Shown here in pieces: positions 34,308 through 42,928 of a stretch of DNA of 64,000 nucleotides. The stretch lies in the NCBI GenBank assembly GCA_913055685.1, contig CAJXKC010000002.1, forward strand, positions 248,001 through 312,000, in the 5' to 3' direction. The position numbers and the translations under genes are program-made. The notes beneath the pieces were generated by a model, which was not told where the DNA came from, made no database searches, and saw only the letters and a program-made list of their open reading frames with translations. Every line of letters starts with the position of its first letter. Position 1 is the stretch's first letter. Source of the stretch: an uncultured Flavobacteriales bacterium. GTDB lineage: Bacteria; Bacteroidota; Bacteroidia; Flavobacteriales; Schleiferiaceae.

Positions 34308-35227
34308 TGGTAAATGAGCGATAAAGTGAAAAAAGGCATGCTTAAAATTCCCAGGAGCATTAAAAGTTTTAGGGAGGTGCTAAGTTGTTTATAGTGCACA
34401 GATTCTTTGGCTTGCCAGAGCTTAAAGAAGATGTATAGGGAAGGGAGAATGGTAGCTAATATTACGTAGAGACTAGAGGTCTTATCATAGGGCCAAGTTC
34501 TATTCACGTAAAAAGTTAAAGCGCCAATTAGAACCAGGAGTAAAGCGCTTACAATTACTTTGAAAGCTTTTTCGGAAACGATAATTGCCAAAGTTTTATA
34601 TCCAGATAATCGATCGCCTTTGCGGTCCTCAGCATCTTTGATCAGCTCTCGAATTAGAGTAGTCCAAAAAGCAAAAAGAGCGTAAGCAATAATTACCTCA
34701 AAGCTTTGACGTACTTGCTCGGCATTCTCTGCCGTAGCGGCAGGTAAAATGTCGAAGATGGCAATTAGAAAAACGGGCATCGCACTTAAAAAACTAACCA
34801 ATAGGTTTCCCAATACGGCGCGTTTCTTTAAGTCGCTGGCGTATAAATACAAAAGGATAGAAGCTAAGGGGGCGATGAGCCATAGGTTATCCAAACCGGC
34901 AAAGTCACTTAGGAAATAGGCCGAGGCGGTTGCACCTAAAAGACTGATGAAATACAAGTTCCAAGCGACATTTAAAGAAATGCCCTTGCCGATGCTAATG
35001 CGATCTGGTTTATTGTGGGCATCGGTCTCCAAATCATAAATATCATTGACGATATAACCTCCAGCAGCGAGTAGAATAGAGCACAATACTCCCAGGCCAT
35101 AATAAAACTCGTCTAAGGCATGGGGGAGATTAAGCGGGATAATTAGGCTATAGCGGATTAAATACTGAATGAAGGCAATCATCAGTAAGTTTGGCCAGCG
35201 TATTAATTTTAAAAGTGAAGCTACCAT
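34298..35227 (-). CDS. Geranylgeranylglycerol-phosphate geranylgeranyltransferase-like (UbiA family)
   Basis: 309-residue polytopic prenyltransferase. The two aspartate-rich motifs are visible: NDIYDLETDAHNKPDR (about 62-77) and IKDAEDRKGDRLSGYK (about 198-213). UbiA-family enzymes with this second motif and the ISIGKGIS linker are annotated in Bacteroidota as GGGP synthase-like or digeranylgeranylglyceryl phosphate synthases. Substrate is uncertain; menaquinone-type or heme-type prenylation are alternatives. The neighbours (KdsC-type phosphatase, Maf, DUF2520 protein) form a conserved Bacteroidota gene group. Overlaps both neighbours by a few bases. Confidence 0.78.
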   Translation of the reverse strand: MVASLLKLIRWPNLLMIAFIQYLIRYSLIIPLNLPHALDEFYYGLGVLCSILLAAGGYIVNDIYDLETDAHNKPDRISIGKGISLNVAWNLYFISLLGATASAYFLSDFAGLDNLWLIAPLASILLYLYASDLKKRAVLGNLLVSFLSAMPVFLIAIFDILPAATAENAEQVRQSFEVIIAYALFAFWTTLIRELIKDAEDRKGDRLSGYKTLAIIVSEKAFKVIVSALLLVLIGALTFYVNRTWPYDKTSSLYVILATILPSLYIFFKLWQAKESVHYKQLSTSLKLLMLLGILSMPFFTLSLIYQWL

Positions 35228-35754
35228 GCAAAATCTTCTTCTAGCATCCAGTTATCTTGAAGTTTAAGGGTTTGTTCAATCACGTCCCTAACGCAGCCAT
35301 GGCCACCTGGCACAGGCGATACATAATCAGAAATGGACCGGATTTCGGGTGAGGCATTTTGCGGACTGCAGCCTACACCTGCCGCTTCAATTAAATGATA
35401 ATCGGGAATATCATCGCCCATATATAGAATGTTCTTTTCTTCTAGGCCCTGGTGTTCATACACGGCCAGGAAATCTTTCCAAGCATCCATCTTATGACTG
35501 GCGCGCATGTAGATATCGGTGATTCCGAGTTTTTGCAGGACACTTTTAACTCCTTCACAATGTCCGCCGGAAATAATGCCTACGATATAGCCTTTTTTAA
35601 TCGCAAGCTGCATGGCATATCCATCTTTGCTATTGAGATTACGAATGGGCTTTCCATCGGAGCCAACTTGAAAAACGCCTGAAGTTAGCACTCCATCCAT
35701 ATCAAATACAAAGGCCTTGATATCGTGTAAGAGTTCCTTATAATTCTTTTTCAT
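35221..35754 (-). CDS. HAD family hydrolase, KdsC-type (3-deoxy-D-manno-octulosonate 8-phosphate phosphatase)
   Basis: 177 residues, class C0 HAD fold without a cap domain. FDMDGVLTSGVFQV at residues 16-29 carries the nucleophile and acid aspartates; SGGHCEGVKSV is motif II; YMGDDIPDYHLIEAAG is motif III. This is the KdsC pattern and suggests removal of the phosphate from KDO-8-phosphate for lipid A core synthesis. Overlaps the DUF2520 gene by 17 nt and the prenyltransferase gene by 7 nt. Confidence 0.84.
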   Translation of the reverse strand: MKKNYKELLHDIKAFVFDMDGVLTSGVFQVGSDGKPIRNLNSKDGYAMQLAIKKGYIVGIISGGHCEGVKSVLQKLGITDIYMRASHKMDAWKDFLAVYEHQGLEEKNILYMGDDIPDYHLIEAAGVGCSPQNASPEIRSISDYVSPVPGGHGCVRDVIEQTLKLQDNWMLEEDFAW

Positions 35755-36481
35755 GTGTTTTCTGAATAAGTGCGCTTAGGCGCTGGTATAAATCTTTGTA
35801 TTCTGCCGCTTTAATTTGTTCGAGATGCTTTGCTTGGGTTGATACATCACCGCGCACCGCTGGTCCGGTCTGCTTAATAGCCGGGTCAACCTCTCCTAAA
35901 CCTTTCAAATGCTCCATTAGCAAGGGCTTAAGGATATTGAAATCTAAATGCTTTTCCTTTAAAACCTGATAGGCCCAATGAAAAAGGTGATTACTAAAAT
36001 TCTGACTGATCACCGCGGCAAGGTGAATTCTAGCCCTTTCCTTACTATTTAAAAAACGAAAGTCTAAGGCTAGACGATTTCCTAATTCGCTTAAATATTC
36101 AGCTCCTAATGAAGAACTTGCTTCAAAGCAAAAGGGGATGCTAGTTAAGGGGATATCGGCATCAGCCTTAAGGCTCATTAAAGGATAAAAGATAGCCCGC
36201 TCACTATGCTTAGGGTCTATTTGTTCGATTGAAACGGTGCCGGAGCTATGTGCGACAATACCGCTTGATATAGCTAAAGCCCCACTTAGTGAAGCAATGG
36301 CATCGTCGGGGACGCATAATAGACTGAGGTCAAAGTCACCCTGGTACTGCTCCAGACTTTTACTAAGTCCTTTCACCGCCTTTCGGCTGAAGACTTGCAC
36401 CTCTAATCCAGCAGCTTTTAAACGTGGTGCCAGAAAGCTACCCACATTTCCCAAACCTATAATGGCCACTTTCTTAATCAT
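35738..36481 (-). CDS. Rossmann-like and DUF2520 domain protein
   Basis: 247 residues. N-terminal Rossmann domain with VAIIGLGNVGSFLAPRL (residues 5-21), then a helical C-terminal DUF2520 domain from about residue 130 (ARIHLAAVISQNFSNHLF and GPAVRGDVSTQAKHL). The family resembles NADP-dependent dehydrogenases such as ProC or 6-phosphogluconate dehydrogenase, but its reaction is unknown. First gene of the four-gene run. A TAGCTTTG -7 element ends 4 nt before its ATG, so a leaderless message is likely. Confidence 0.85.
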   Translation of the reverse strand: MIKKVAIIGLGNVGSFLAPRLKAAGLEVQVFSRKAVKGLSKSLEQYQGDFDLSLLCVPDDAIASLSGALAISSGIVAHSSGTVSIEQIDPKHSERAIFYPLMSLKADADIPLTSIPFCFEASSSLGAEYLSELGNRLALDFRFLNSKERARIHLAAVISQNFSNHLFHWAYQVLKEKHLDFNILKPLLMEHLKGLGEVDPAIKQTGPAVRGDVSTQAKHLEQIKAAEYKDLYQRLSALIQKTHEKEL

Positions 36482-36485
36482 GCTT

Positions 36486-36493
36486 CAAAGCTA
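36486..36493 (-). promoter_or_regulatory. -7 promoter element for the DUF2520-kdsC-ubiA-maf run
   Basis: TAGCTTTG on the minus strand, exact TAnnTTTG, with 4 nt to the ATG at 36481. Confidence 0.55.
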
Positions 36494-36530
36494 AGAATCA
36501 GCCCGCAATTCATTTGTGCAATTTTCTTTC

Positions 36531-36538
36531 TAAATTCG
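36531..36538 (+). promoter_or_regulatory. -7-like element for the PKD protein gene
   Basis: TAAATTCG, a one-base variant of TAnnTTTG (TTCG instead of TTTG), 16 nt before the ATG of the PKD protein gene. The same TTCG variant is seen before the SurA-like gene and the candidate small transcript. Confidence 0.35.
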
Positions 36539-36554
36539 AGGCAACTCTGTTACT

Positions 36555-38498
36555 ATGAAACCATTTTTCTCTTCCCCCTTTAGATGGCTTTTATTATTGA
36601 TTGTAGTCTTGGCTTGGATTAAGCCATCGCAGGCAGCCCATTTAATTGGTGGTGAAATCACCTATGAGTGTCAAGGAAGCAATCGCTATACCATATCCTT
36701 GCGCATTTACCGCGATTGTCAGGGCGGAGGCGCGGCATTCGACAACAATGCCCGGGTGGCGATTTATGATATCAACAATAACCTTATTCGTACTCTTTTT
36801 ATAGGTCGCGGACCCATCGTAAGTCTGAATAACCTAAGCAGTGATTCTTGTATCACGGTGCCGCCCAATTTATGTGTGGAGTATACCGATTACATCGATA
36901 CCGTCACTTTAGCGCCAATTTTAGGCGGCTACACCCTAGTACATCAGCGTTGTTGTCGAAATGCCATTATAGGAAACGTTACCAACCCCGGTAGCATTGG
37001 CAATACTTATTCTATTAGCATTCCTTCCATGGATACCACTTGTAATAGTTCTCCCAAGATAGATGTACCACCCGATAATGTGATTTGTTTAAATCGCCCC
37101 GCCGTTATTCCTATTTCGGTTAGCGAAAGCGATGGTGACTCTATATCCTATGAGCTTTGTCGCATTTATGCTGGTGGAGGTTCGGCCGGTGCTGGTGGAG
37201 GTAATTGTTTTTCCGTTATTCCTAATCCTCCGTGTCCGCCTCCCTTTAGTCCGGTTGCCTTTACAAGTCCTTATACCTACCAAGATCCAATTCCCAGCAG
37301 TGTTACCTTTCGCATTAATCCGCAAACGGGTGTCCTCACAGGAACGGCTAGTCAACAAGGAATCTATGTAGCGGGGATTTGCATAAGTGAATGGCGTAAT
37401 GGGCAGATAATGAGCACGGTTCGCCTCGATTATCAGTTTGCGGTGAGTAATTGTCAGAAAAAGGTGATTAGTGATATGCGTACGCCCATAGAGGATCCAA
37501 CCATACTCTGTGATGGCCTAACTGTGAAGTTTGAGAACCAAACCGTGGGCGCAAATTCTGTTCTATGGAATTTTGGTGATAGGAATACGGTAGCCGATAC
37601 CTCTCGTGATTGGGATCCGACCTATACTTATCCTGGGCCCGGCACTTATCTAGTAACCCTAATCGCTAATCCAGGTCAGTCTTGTAGCGATACTACTTTC
37701 GCTCCTTTTACCGTGAAGCCACCGGTTGTGCCCACTTTACTTTGGGACGGAGTGCCTTGTTTCGAGGTACAGAACCTCAGTTTTTCTACCGCTGGTAATT
37801 TGCCATCTAATGGTCGCTATCGCTGGGATTTTGGTGCAGATGCCGAAATTCCCTTCGTAAACGGAATTGATGCTTATGGTATTCGTTGGCAGAGTCCCGG
37901 TCGAAAACCAGTAAAATTAACCGTTGCTTGGGATTCATGCTCGGTAGAATTACATGATACCATTGATATTACGGCCAATTCGGTTTTTGTAGATGCTGGT
38001 CCGGATACCAATGTGCCTCGTGGCCAGATCCTCGGTTTAAGGGCCAATTTCGGTTATGATTATTATTGGTACGCCTCTTCGCCTATCGAAATTAATAATC
38101 CATTTGCCCGTGATCCTCGGATTAGATTTAGAGATCAGGACGATACGGTGGTGGTATATTTACGCTTAACCGATCAATACGGTTGCCAAGGTACTGATTC
38201 CTTATTCGTTTATCTCTACGATGATCGAGAACAAGCGGTTTACAATATTATAACCCCCAATGGCGATGGCCTTAATGACTTTTTCGACCTATCCTATTTA
38301 AACCCATCTGGTTCCTGTAAGCTTACTATCCTTAATCGCTGGGGTTCGGAAGTTTACACGGATGATGCCTACGGTAATGATTGGTTTGGAACCGATCAAG
38401 ACGGAAATACGCTACCTGATGGCACCTATTATTATGTGCTACAATGTGGTTTTGAAGTGAAATCTACCGGACCCATAAGTATAGTAGCTTTTCCTTAA
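36555..38498 (+). CDS. PKD domain protein with gliding-motility C-terminal domain (type IX secretion, type B)
   Basis: 647 residues with a signal peptide (WLLLLIVVLAWIKPSQA). The N-terminal half begins AAHLIGGEITYECQ, a start shared by many large Bacteroidota surface proteins. A PKD domain lies around residues 330-390 (VLWNFGDRNTVADT, GTYLVTLIANPG) and a second PKD-like unit follows near 410-470. The last 80 residues (YNIITPNGDGLNDFFDLSYL and LTILNRWGSEVYTDD) are the gliding-motility-associated C-terminal domain used as a type B signal for the type IX system. The protein should be exported to the cell surface or medium. Its stop is interlocked with that of ccmF (TTAA). Confidence 0.88.
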   Translation: MKPFFSSPFRWLLLLIVVLAWIKPSQAAHLIGGEITYECQGSNRYTISLRIYRDCQGGGAAFDNNARVAIYDINNNLIRTLFIGRGPIVSLNNLSSDSCITVPPNLCVEYTDYIDTVTLAPILGGYTLVHQRCCRNAIIGNVTNPGSIGNTYSISIPSMDTTCNSSPKIDVPPDNVICLNRPAVIPISVSESDGDSISYELCRIYAGGGSAGAGGGNCFSVIPNPPCPPPFSPVAFTSPYTYQDPIPSSVTFRINPQTGVLTGTASQQGIYVAGICISEWRNGQIMSTVRLDYQFAVSNCQKKVISDMRTPIEDPTILCDGLTVKFENQTVGANSVLWNFGDRNTVADTSRDWDPTYTYPGPGTYLVTLIANPGQSCSDTTFAPFTVKPPVVPTLLWDGVPCFEVQNLSFSTAGNLPSNGRYRWDFGADAEIPFVNGIDAYGIRWQSPGRKPVKLTVAWDSCSVELHDTIDITANSVFVDAGPDTNVPRGQILGLRANFGYDYYWYASSPIEINNPFARDPRIRFRDQDDTVVVYLRLTDQYGCQGTDSLFVYLYDDREQAVYNIITPNGDGLNDFFDLSYLNPSGSCKLTILNRWGSEVYTDDAYGNDWFGTDQDGNTLPDGTYYYVLQCGFEVKSTGPISIVAFP

Positions 38499-40912
38499 GC
38501 TTGCTTAATCCGTTGCCAAACAGCAATAAAGGATCCAAGGACCATTAGAATACTACCTAACCATAGGATGTTTATCATCGGGAAAACAATTGCCTTCATT
38601 ACAATAAAAGGCTTTTCGTTTTCGTCGAGTTTAGTCCAAGCTTTTATAATTACCTGATTAGTCTCGGTGTCGATATCAGCAAAGCGAAATTTAAAGCCAG
38701 CTTCTTCCAGGTAGGCGTCCTCGTGACTCAATATTTCGCCTTCCAATTGGTAGGTAGGACTAATTTTAAACTCTTGTCCCATGGCATTAATGACCCGACC
38801 TACTCCTGTTAAGGTTAGGCGTTCCATTTCGCCAGTACTATCATTGATACCTGCTCTCACCTTTAGACTATCGAAAACCACAAAGTGACTGCGGTAAATT
38901 GCGGTGTCGCCTTCTCTTAGCTTTACTTCAGCTTCTTTTCCATAGCCATCGCCCGTAGTGGGTTCGAGGTAAGAAGAGTAGGTGACATGGGTGTAAATAT
39001 CCTTGTCCCAAAAGTGTCGGGTATCTGGATTTGGAGTGGGACCCATTTCATCGCTCATTAACAAAAAGGGCTCAAGCTTAAAATTAGCGGAAGACTGACC
39101 AGGTTCATCGAAGTAGTTTACTTCATAAAACTGTTTATTTCCCTCTTGTTTTAAACCTTCAAAAACCGCAGTGTAATTACCTAATGCAATACTGTCACCT
39201 TGCTCCATTAAGGCATTCTCATTAGCAGGTAGGTCTTCACTTAGGAATACTTTACTCTGACTAATAGTCTCCTGTTTTCCATTGGAAATTAAGGCACCCA
39301 CTAAAAGTAAAGCGAAGCCCAAGTGTGCTACAGAAGATCCGGCAAAACTGAATTTACCACGACCCTGAACTAACCAATAGTACAAATTACTGAAGGCCGC
39401 AAAGAAGCCTGTGAATAGGAGGGCCAAATAAAGTCCGTTCGACCAAAAGCTGTAGAGCTGAGCAAAGAGAGCGGTAACTACAATACTAATGGCTAAGCTT
39501 AAGCTGATATTTTTCCAGAAACTTTTGGCTTTGGTTTTGCCATAGCGTAAGAATTGGCCAACTGCTATGAATAGGGCGATTAGAATGGCAAAGGGAAGCT
39601 GAAAGCTATTGTAGTGCTCTATTGCATCCAAGGGCGGAGCCATCTCTTCTTCCATAAGGGCTATCCAACCTTCTGGTCCAAATAGACGGTTTAATACTGG
39701 GATAGAAGTGCTAAAGATGATTTGAAAGGCTGAAATCAAGAGTACTAGACTGCCTATGAATAACCAAAACTCCCTCGAGCTAAGATCATCTTCAGTTTTA
39801 CTTTTAGGTAATTCTTTGTAACGCCAAATTAATAGTCCGAAGGCGATAAGGGTAAAGAAGAGTAGGTAAATCAATAATTGCCCACTAAGACCTAAATCTA
39901 CAAAAGCATGCACCGATGAATCGCCCAATACCCCCGATCGGGTTAAAAAAGTGGAGTAGAGGATTAAAACGAAAGTGAGGATATTCATAAAGAATGCTGC
40001 CCCTAAACCCGATTTCTTATTACGGTAAACTAAGAGTAAGTGAGCGCCCCCAACCATGGTTATCCAAGGTACCAAGGACGAGTTTTCTACCGGGTCCCAA
40101 GCCCAAAATCCACCAAAGCTTAAGGCTTCATAAGCCCATGCTCCTCCCATTAAAATACCCAAGCCTAATATACCAACGCTAAAGAAGGCCCAGGGAAGGG
40201 TAGCCTTCACCCACGATTTCAAGTCGCCTTTTAAAAGTGCGGCAATAGCAAAAGCAAAAGGCACTAAGGTAGAGGCGAAGCCCAAGAATAGAACCGGTGG
40301 GTGGATGGTCATCCAATAGTTTTGCAATAATGGGTTTAAGCCACTACCATCCATAAAGGCAGGGAACTTTTCGAGGTAATCAGGGATCTGAGTCCAAGGT
40401 AGTCCGAGGTTATCCGCTGTTTCACGCATCAAGACAAAAGGACTACTTCCAATGCGGATGCCGCCAGGGAAGACTCCTAAAATCATGGAGGCTAGAAAGG
40501 CTTGTACCGCCGCAAAGACCATCATGGTGTAGTTTTCCCACTTTTTAGCGGTAAATACCAGGATTCCTCCTAAAATAGCCTGCCAGAACAACCAGAGGAT
40601 AAAGCTTCCTTCTTGTCCTTCCCAGAAAGCGGAGAAGACAAACCTTTGCTCGAGGTCAAGCGAAGAGTGTTTCCAAACGTAATCGTACTCGAAATAGTGA
40701 CTAAGTAAAAGGTAGAATAGACTTAAAACTAGACCTAAGACCCCGGTGATATGCGCATAGAATGCGATTCGACCTAATTTTTTAAAACTAGTTGAGTCCT
40801 GTTTTTCCGCTAAGTAGTAAGCAATTACTGAAACTACTGCCGCGGCAAAAGCCAAGGCAACAAAAGTTCTTCCCAATATCCCTGGCAAGAGGTGCTCTCC
40901 AACATACTCCAT
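38495..40912 (-). CDS. ccmF: Cytochrome c-type biogenesis protein CcmF
   Basis: 805-residue polytopic membrane protein that performs the heme ligation step in cytochrome c maturation. The tryptophan-rich heme-handling motif reads GGFWAWDPVENSSLVPW (about residues 270-286); conserved TIHPPVLFLGFAS and ILYSTFLTRSGVLGDSS are also present. The C-terminal part contains a large periplasmic domain (about 560-770) and a final membrane helix. No ccmH or ccmI is seen. It follows ccmE by 10 nt; the order is ccmB-C-D-E-F. Confidence 0.93.
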   Translation of the reverse strand: MEYVGEHLLPGILGRTFVALAFAAAVVSVIAYYLAEKQDSTSFKKLGRIAFYAHITGVLGLVLSLFYLLLSHYFEYDYVWKHSSLDLEQRFVFSAFWEGQEGSFILWLFWQAILGGILVFTAKKWENYTMMVFAAVQAFLASMILGVFPGGIRIGSSPFVLMRETADNLGLPWTQIPDYLEKFPAFMDGSGLNPLLQNYWMTIHPPVLFLGFASTLVPFAFAIAALLKGDLKSWVKATLPWAFFSVGILGLGILMGGAWAYEALSFGGFWAWDPVENSSLVPWITMVGGAHLLLVYRNKKSGLGAAFFMNILTFVLILYSTFLTRSGVLGDSSVHAFVDLGLSGQLLIYLLFFTLIAFGLLIWRYKELPKSKTEDDLSSREFWLFIGSLVLLISAFQIIFSTSIPVLNRLFGPEGWIALMEEEMAPPLDAIEHYNSFQLPFAILIALFIAVGQFLRYGKTKAKSFWKNISLSLAISIVVTALFAQLYSFWSNGLYLALLFTGFFAAFSNLYYWLVQGRGKFSFAGSSVAHLGFALLLVGALISNGKQETISQSKVFLSEDLPANENALMEQGDSIALGNYTAVFEGLKQEGNKQFYEVNYFDEPGQSSANFKLEPFLLMSDEMGPTPNPDTRHFWDKDIYTHVTYSSYLEPTTGDGYGKEAEVKLREGDTAIYRSHFVVFDSLKVRAGINDSTGEMERLTLTGVGRVINAMGQEFKISPTYQLEGEILSHEDAYLEEAGFKFRFADIDTETNQVIIKAWTKLDENEKPFIVMKAIVFPMINILWLGSILMVLGSFIAVWQRIKQA

Positions 40913-40922
40913 AAATCAGCTA

Positions 40923-41321
40923 CTAGTCTTGATAGGTTTCGTATCCCGCAATTTGATTTTCTTCATTGTACTTGCTGGGACACTTCATTAAAATTTCTTC
41001 TGCAACAAAGGCCGAATCAGTGGCAAAACCTTTCATGGTAATTTCTTCGCTGCGTTCAAAGTCTTGGGGCTTTGGTTGATTATAAAAGACTTTCGATTTT
41101 TCACCTTCTTTGTCGATGGCAGTAAAGACAAAGGTGTTGGCTTTGGCATTGTAATCCATAGCCGCTTCCTTATCTAGGTAACCAATAACCGTGTATTTAG
41201 TGCCAGGAACTTCTTGCGCCTTGGCGAAACCGACATAGGTAGAGGCATCGTTAATAGTGGTAATGATGGCACCAATAGCCACTGCGATAACAATGATAAT
41301 AGCAATATGCGTCTTTTTCAT
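40923..41321 (-). CDS. ccmE: Cytochrome c maturation protein CcmE, CXXXY variant
   Basis: 132 residues: one N-terminal membrane helix (6-24), an OB-fold with GYLDKEAAMDYN and FYNQPKPQDF, then the C-terminal motif. In most CcmE proteins heme binds covalently to a histidine in HxxxY. Here the matching position reads CPSKY (C114 to Y118), which is the CXXXY form known from some archaea, deltaproteobacteria and other bacteria, usually with systems that lack CcmH. The gene lies 2 nt after ccmD and 10 nt before ccmF. Confidence 0.9.
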   Translation of the reverse strand: MKKTHIAIIIVIAVAIGAIITTINDASTYVGFAKAQEVPGTKYTVIGYLDKEAAMDYNAKANTFVFTAIDKEGEKSKVFYNQPKPQDFERSEEITMKGFATDSAFVAEEILMKCPSKYNEENQIAGYETYQD

Positions 41322-41323
41322 GC

Positions 41324-41542
41324 TTATTGACCTTTTTCCATTTTGCTGATCTTTCGATCTAAGTTGAACAGGTAGGCAGCCACTCCAATAAAGATTAGGC
41401 TCATGATAATTATTACCACAAATATTTTACCATTCTCACGTAAAGAATCGGCCATTTCAACTTCCGGCATCTGTTGTGCCTTAGCGCTGAAGCTAAATAA
41501 TGCTAAGGCTAAAAGAGTGATATATCTAGATAGTTTTTGCAT
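41324..41542 (-). CDS. CcmD family protein
   Basis: 72 residues with an N-terminal signal-like helix (SRYITLLALALFSFSAKAQQ) and one transmembrane helix (about 39-60, KIFVVIIIMSLIFIGVAAYLF) followed by a short charged tail (LDRKISKME), typical of CcmD, which holds CcmE to the CcmABC exporter. Overlaps ccmC by 17 nt. Identification rests mainly on position and helix pattern. Confidence 0.78.
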   Translation of the reverse strand: MQKLSRYITLLALALFSFSAKAQQMPEVEMADSLRENGKIFVVIIIMSLIFIGVAAYLFNLDRKISKMEKGQ

Positions 41543-42182
41543 CTCGTAATTTTTTATAGCGAATCCGTAATTGACTTATCCATAAGCCGATAAGTATCCA
41601 GCCTAAGACAGCCGCATAGAAGATGGGTCGCATATTAGAATCTAGGTCGTATTGATTGAAACCAGGGTTTCCGCCATTTCCTGGATGTAAGCTATCGGTC
41701 ATCCTAGGTAAAATGCCAATAAAGACAATCATCATTACGAAGGCGAAAATATTGTAGACTCCGGCCAAGCGAGCTCTTTTTTGCGCCTCCTCAACAGATG
41801 AGCGTAACACAAAATAAGCTAGGTAAATAAGCATGGTTACCGCAGTGCCATTCAACTTTGGATCATTTACCCAAAAAGCACCCCAGGTGAAGCGGGCCCA
41901 TACCATTCCAGTAATAAGACCCAATGACGCTAGGAGAAAGCCTGTGCGAGCAAATTCAAAGGCCTTTAAGTCTGCTCCTTCTTTTTCTCCTAAAGCTTGA
42001 ATGCTGAAAATTAAACTGGCCAACATCATCGCGATCATAGAAAACCACATCGGAACATGGTAATATAGAACCCTTATGGTTTCATTTAAGATTGGTAAAC
42101 GAGGTACAGGACCATATAATCCCATGCTTATGGAATAGAGAATGAGTAGGGGTCCGAGAAGTTTCCACCAGATGCCTTTCAT
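41526..42182 (-). CDS. ccmC: Heme exporter/heme-handling protein CcmC (CcsA family)
   Basis: 218 residues with six membrane segments. The heme-handling WWD region reads RFTWGAFWVNDPKLNGTAV (about residues 103-121); the usual tryptophan two before the aspartate is replaced by asparagine. Histidines flank it (YYHVPMWF and the late LHPGNGG). The start MKGIWWKLL at 42182 places the gene 8 nt behind ccmB; the longer frame to 42290 would run back over ccmB. Confidence 0.9.
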   Translation of the reverse strand: MKGIWWKLLGPLLILYSISMGLYGPVPRLPILNETIRVLYYHVPMWFSMIAMMLASLIFSIQALGEKEGADLKAFEFARTGFLLASLGLITGMVWARFTWGAFWVNDPKLNGTAVTMLIYLAYFVLRSSVEEAQKRARLAGVYNIFAFVMMIVFIGILPRMTDSLHPGNGGNPGFNQYDLDSNMRPIFYAAVLGWILIGLWISQLRIRYKKLRDAKTI

Positions 42183-42190
42183 AGGGAATT

Positions 42191-42844
42191 TTAATCGCGC
42201 CAAAGGTAGGGAAATAAGAGGTAGGATAATAGTAATGAAACCAATGCCAATAAGCTTAAAACTATCAGCAACGGAGCATTTACTTCCCAACTAAAACCAC
42301 TTAAACTGCGCAGGCTTAATTTACTAAGAGTTATAATTTGCGGGTAAAGGAGTGGGATGCTAAGAATGGCTGGTAAGGCTGGATTTGCGCCGGCCTTTGC
42401 GGCTATGCCAGAAACTAAGGTTAGGATGGCACTAAATCCTAGCGCGCTCAGGAAAAGAATGAGTAAAAATGCTTCTGGATTAGCCATGGGGAAACCCATT
42501 AAGCCCCCAAAAATGAGCACCGTGAAAAGGCCTAATACGCCTAAATAAAGAAAGTTATAAAGGATTTTACCGAGTATAAGGGATTCGGGGGCTACCAAGC
42601 CAAAATAAAGTAAGAAGCGCCGATCTGCTTCAAAATAGAAACTTCGGTATGCGGCTTGAACAGCTGCGAATAGAAATATAACCCAAAAAAAGGCATTCCA
42701 ACTTTCCAATCCGATCGTTTGTTCGAAAACCAAATTGGAAATGTAAACTGTGGACAGAATATAGATTAGCAGCGAGAAGTAAGATTGCCTTGCAGACCAC
42801 TCTAATCGAAAGTTCAGTTTTATAATTTGAAATACGCCCTGCAT
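42191..42844 (-). CDS. ccmB: Heme exporter protein CcmB
   Basis: 217 residues with six transmembrane helices and the CcmB N-terminus (QIIKLNFRLEWSARQSYFS). It is the membrane subunit of the CcmAB exporter; the ATPase ccmA is not in this window. It is the first gene of the ccmBCDEF run. A TACCTTTG -7 element ends 4 nt before the ATG, so the operon message is probably leaderless. Confidence 0.9.
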   Translation of the reverse strand: MQGVFQIIKLNFRLEWSARQSYFSLLIYILSTVYISNLVFEQTIGLESWNAFFWVIFLFAAVQAAYRSFYFEADRRFLLYFGLVAPESLILGKILYNFLYLGVLGLFTVLIFGGLMGFPMANPEAFLLILFLSALGFSAILTLVSGIAAKAGANPALPAILSIPLLYPQIITLSKLSLRSLSGFSWEVNAPLLIVLSLLALVSLLLSYLLFPYLWRD

Positions 42845-42848
42845 GCAG

Positions 42849-42856
42849 CAAAGGTA
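42849..42856 (-). promoter_or_regulatory. -7 promoter element for ccmBCDEF
   Basis: TACCTTTG on the minus strand, exact TAnnTTTG, 4 nt before the ccmB ATG. It is identical to the tsaD element. Confidence 0.55.
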
Positions 42857-42896
42857 ATACAGCCTTTAGATTAATGGAGTGAAGAGAAACCTTTTC

Positions 42897-42904
42897 TAAA
42901 TTTG
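42897..42904 (+). promoter_or_regulatory. -7 promoter element for the glutathione peroxidase gene
   Basis: TAAATTTG, exact TAnnTTTG, 24 nt before the chosen ATG (42929). It sits back to back with the ccmB element. Confidence 0.5.
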
Positions 42905-42928
42905 TGTGTTTTTAAAAGAAAACAAGAG

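Noticed and set aside
42902-42928. Upstream start of the glutathione peroxidase gene
   Set aside because: It begins within the -7 promoter element and destroys the lipoprotein signal peptide layout.
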